Part shown: positions 13,134 through 13,753 of the stretch, in pieces
Layout of the letters: the number at the start of each line of letters is the position of its first letter
How positions within the stretch are numbered: position 1 is the stretch's first letter
Source of the DNA: a bacterium
GTDB taxonomy: Bacteria > SZUA-79 > Acidulodesulfobacterales > Acidulodesulfobacteraceae
NCBI GenBank assembly: GCA_021813595.1
Contig: JAKAKF010000024.1
Location: 1-13,753 of the forward strand
Direction: 5' to 3'
Length of the DNA stretch: 13,753 bases
The notes under the pieces: generated by a model
The model's database searches: none
Seen by the model: only the letters and a program-made list of their open reading frames with translations
What the model was told of the DNA's origin: nothing
Program-made: the position numbers and the translations under genes

Positions 13134-13753
13134 ATGTATATAATTACTATAATAATAGCGATACTTATACTAGTAGCATTCTTCGAATATCTTTACGCAC
13201 TTAATCCGCAAAGAGTCCTTTTGCATTACGCCCCCGGACAGCACCATATACTTAACAGCTATCTAATAATCTACGTATTTTCGGCGTTTTTAATAGGCAT
13301 TGCACTTATATTAATTATAAATATTTTAAAAGATTCTATATATCAGATAAAAAATCTTATATACAAAAGAAAGCAGTATATAAAAACGGAACTGGACAAC
13401 TCGGTTAATAAGGCATTCGATGCATACATTAAAGGGCAGTACGATAAAGCAATCGACCTGATTAAGAAATATTTGATAAATTACCCGAATAATATTAGCG
13501 CTTATCTGCTCCTTGCAAAGATATATAAACATAAAGGAAAAATTAAAGAATCGGAAAATGCCCTCAATAAAGTTTTAGAAATAGAAAAAGAAAATATAAC
13601 TGCGCTCAATGAAGCGGGTAATCTTTACAAGCTCAATAAAGATTACGATAAAGCTATTTTTTATCTGAATAAGGCGCTTGAATATTCGCCCGACAATCTT
13701 TACGCCATAACGCAGCTTAAAGAAATATTTATTAGAAAGGAAGAATGGAAGAA
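13134..13753 (+). CDS. LapA/LapB-like membrane TPR protein, 3' end cut
   Basis: The frame opens at ATG 13134 and is still open at the window edge (206 codons visible). Two hydrophobic helices (about residues 3-17 and 42-63) enclose NPQRVLLHYAPGQH, resembling the LapA/DUF1049 pattern in which a short 'Np..V.l' stretch links two membrane spans. From about residue 89 come TPR-like repeats (AFDAYIKGQYDKAIDLIKKY, then repeats near 121-154 and 155-188 with A-L-E-P-like ends such as ALEYSPDN). LapB in Escherichia coli is a membrane-anchored TPR protein controlling LPS synthesis through LpxC turnover; its C-terminal rubredoxin-like Cys pairs would lie beyond the edge. It lies 23 bases after rsfS. Other TPR membrane proteins are possible. 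Confidence 0.65.
   Translation, partial: MYIITIIIAILILVAFFEYLYALNPQRVLLHYAPGQHHILNSYLIIYVFSAFLIGIALILIINILKDSIYQIKNLIYKRKQYIKTELDNSVNKAFDAYIKGQYDKAIDLIKKYLINYPNNISAYLLLAKIYKHKGKIKESENALNKVLEIEKENITALNEAGNLYKLNKDYDKAIFYLNKALEYSPDNLYAITQLKEIFIRKEEWK

Noticed and set aside
1..13753. Mobile elements, CRISPR arrays, tRNA or rRNA genes, defence systems
   Set aside because: No transposase, integrase, regularly spaced repeat, cloverleaf or rRNA-like segment was seen; nearly all the sequence is filled by the genes listed.

Overview
This is an AT-rich stretch (roughly one third G+C by eye) of a Gram-negative bacterial chromosome. It carries type II secretion genes, a Kdo transferase for lipid A/LPS core, and the block rplU-rpmA-obgE-proB-proA-nadD-rsfS. 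That block, plus a GspN of the deltaproteobacterial type and a LapA/LapB-like membrane TPR protein, points to the former Deltaproteobacteria or a related lineage. The low G+C and Ser/Gly-rich inserts would suit a group such as the acid-mine Sva0485/Acidulodesulfobacterales clade, but that placement is only a guess. No phage, transposon, CRISPR, tRNA or rRNA is visible.

Region 1 (1-6126) is a type II secretion (T2SS) locus: the C-terminus of the ATPase GspE, then minor pseudopilin GspJ, major pseudopilin GspG, platform protein GspF, GspN, minor pseudopilin GspH (TTG start overlapping the gspN stop), GspK on the opposite strand, and GspM. GspK is inverted inside an otherwise plus-strand locus, so it converges on gspH (5 bases between stop codons) and diverges from gspM across a 114-base region with candidate promoters both ways. 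No gspI, gspL, gspC or gspD lies in the window.

Region 2 (6147-7562) is waaA, 20 bases behind gspM and probably co-transcribed with it.

Region 3 (7537-13110) is a translation/housekeeping block: ribosomal proteins L21 and L27, each with its own good sigma70-like promoter; a 236-base spacer with competing GC-rich hairpins; the ribosome-assembly GTPase Obg; the first two enzymes of proline synthesis; NaMN adenylyltransferase; and ribosome silencing factor RsfS. Spacing from obgE to rsfS is 13 to 36 bases, suggesting one transcript. rsfS has no ATG, GTG or TTG ahead of its conserved domain and seems to need an AUC-type start, a frameshift, or a sequence correction.

Region 4 (13134 to the end) is the start of a protein with a LapA-like two-helix membrane anchor followed by TPR repeats, cut by the window edge. 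If it acts like LapB it would, with WaaA, tie the window's two edges to LPS production.

No whole new system is visible. The best leads are the start of rsfS, the inverted gspK, the eroded calcium site in GspG, the odd GspJ prepilin cleavage site, and the structured spacer before obgE.
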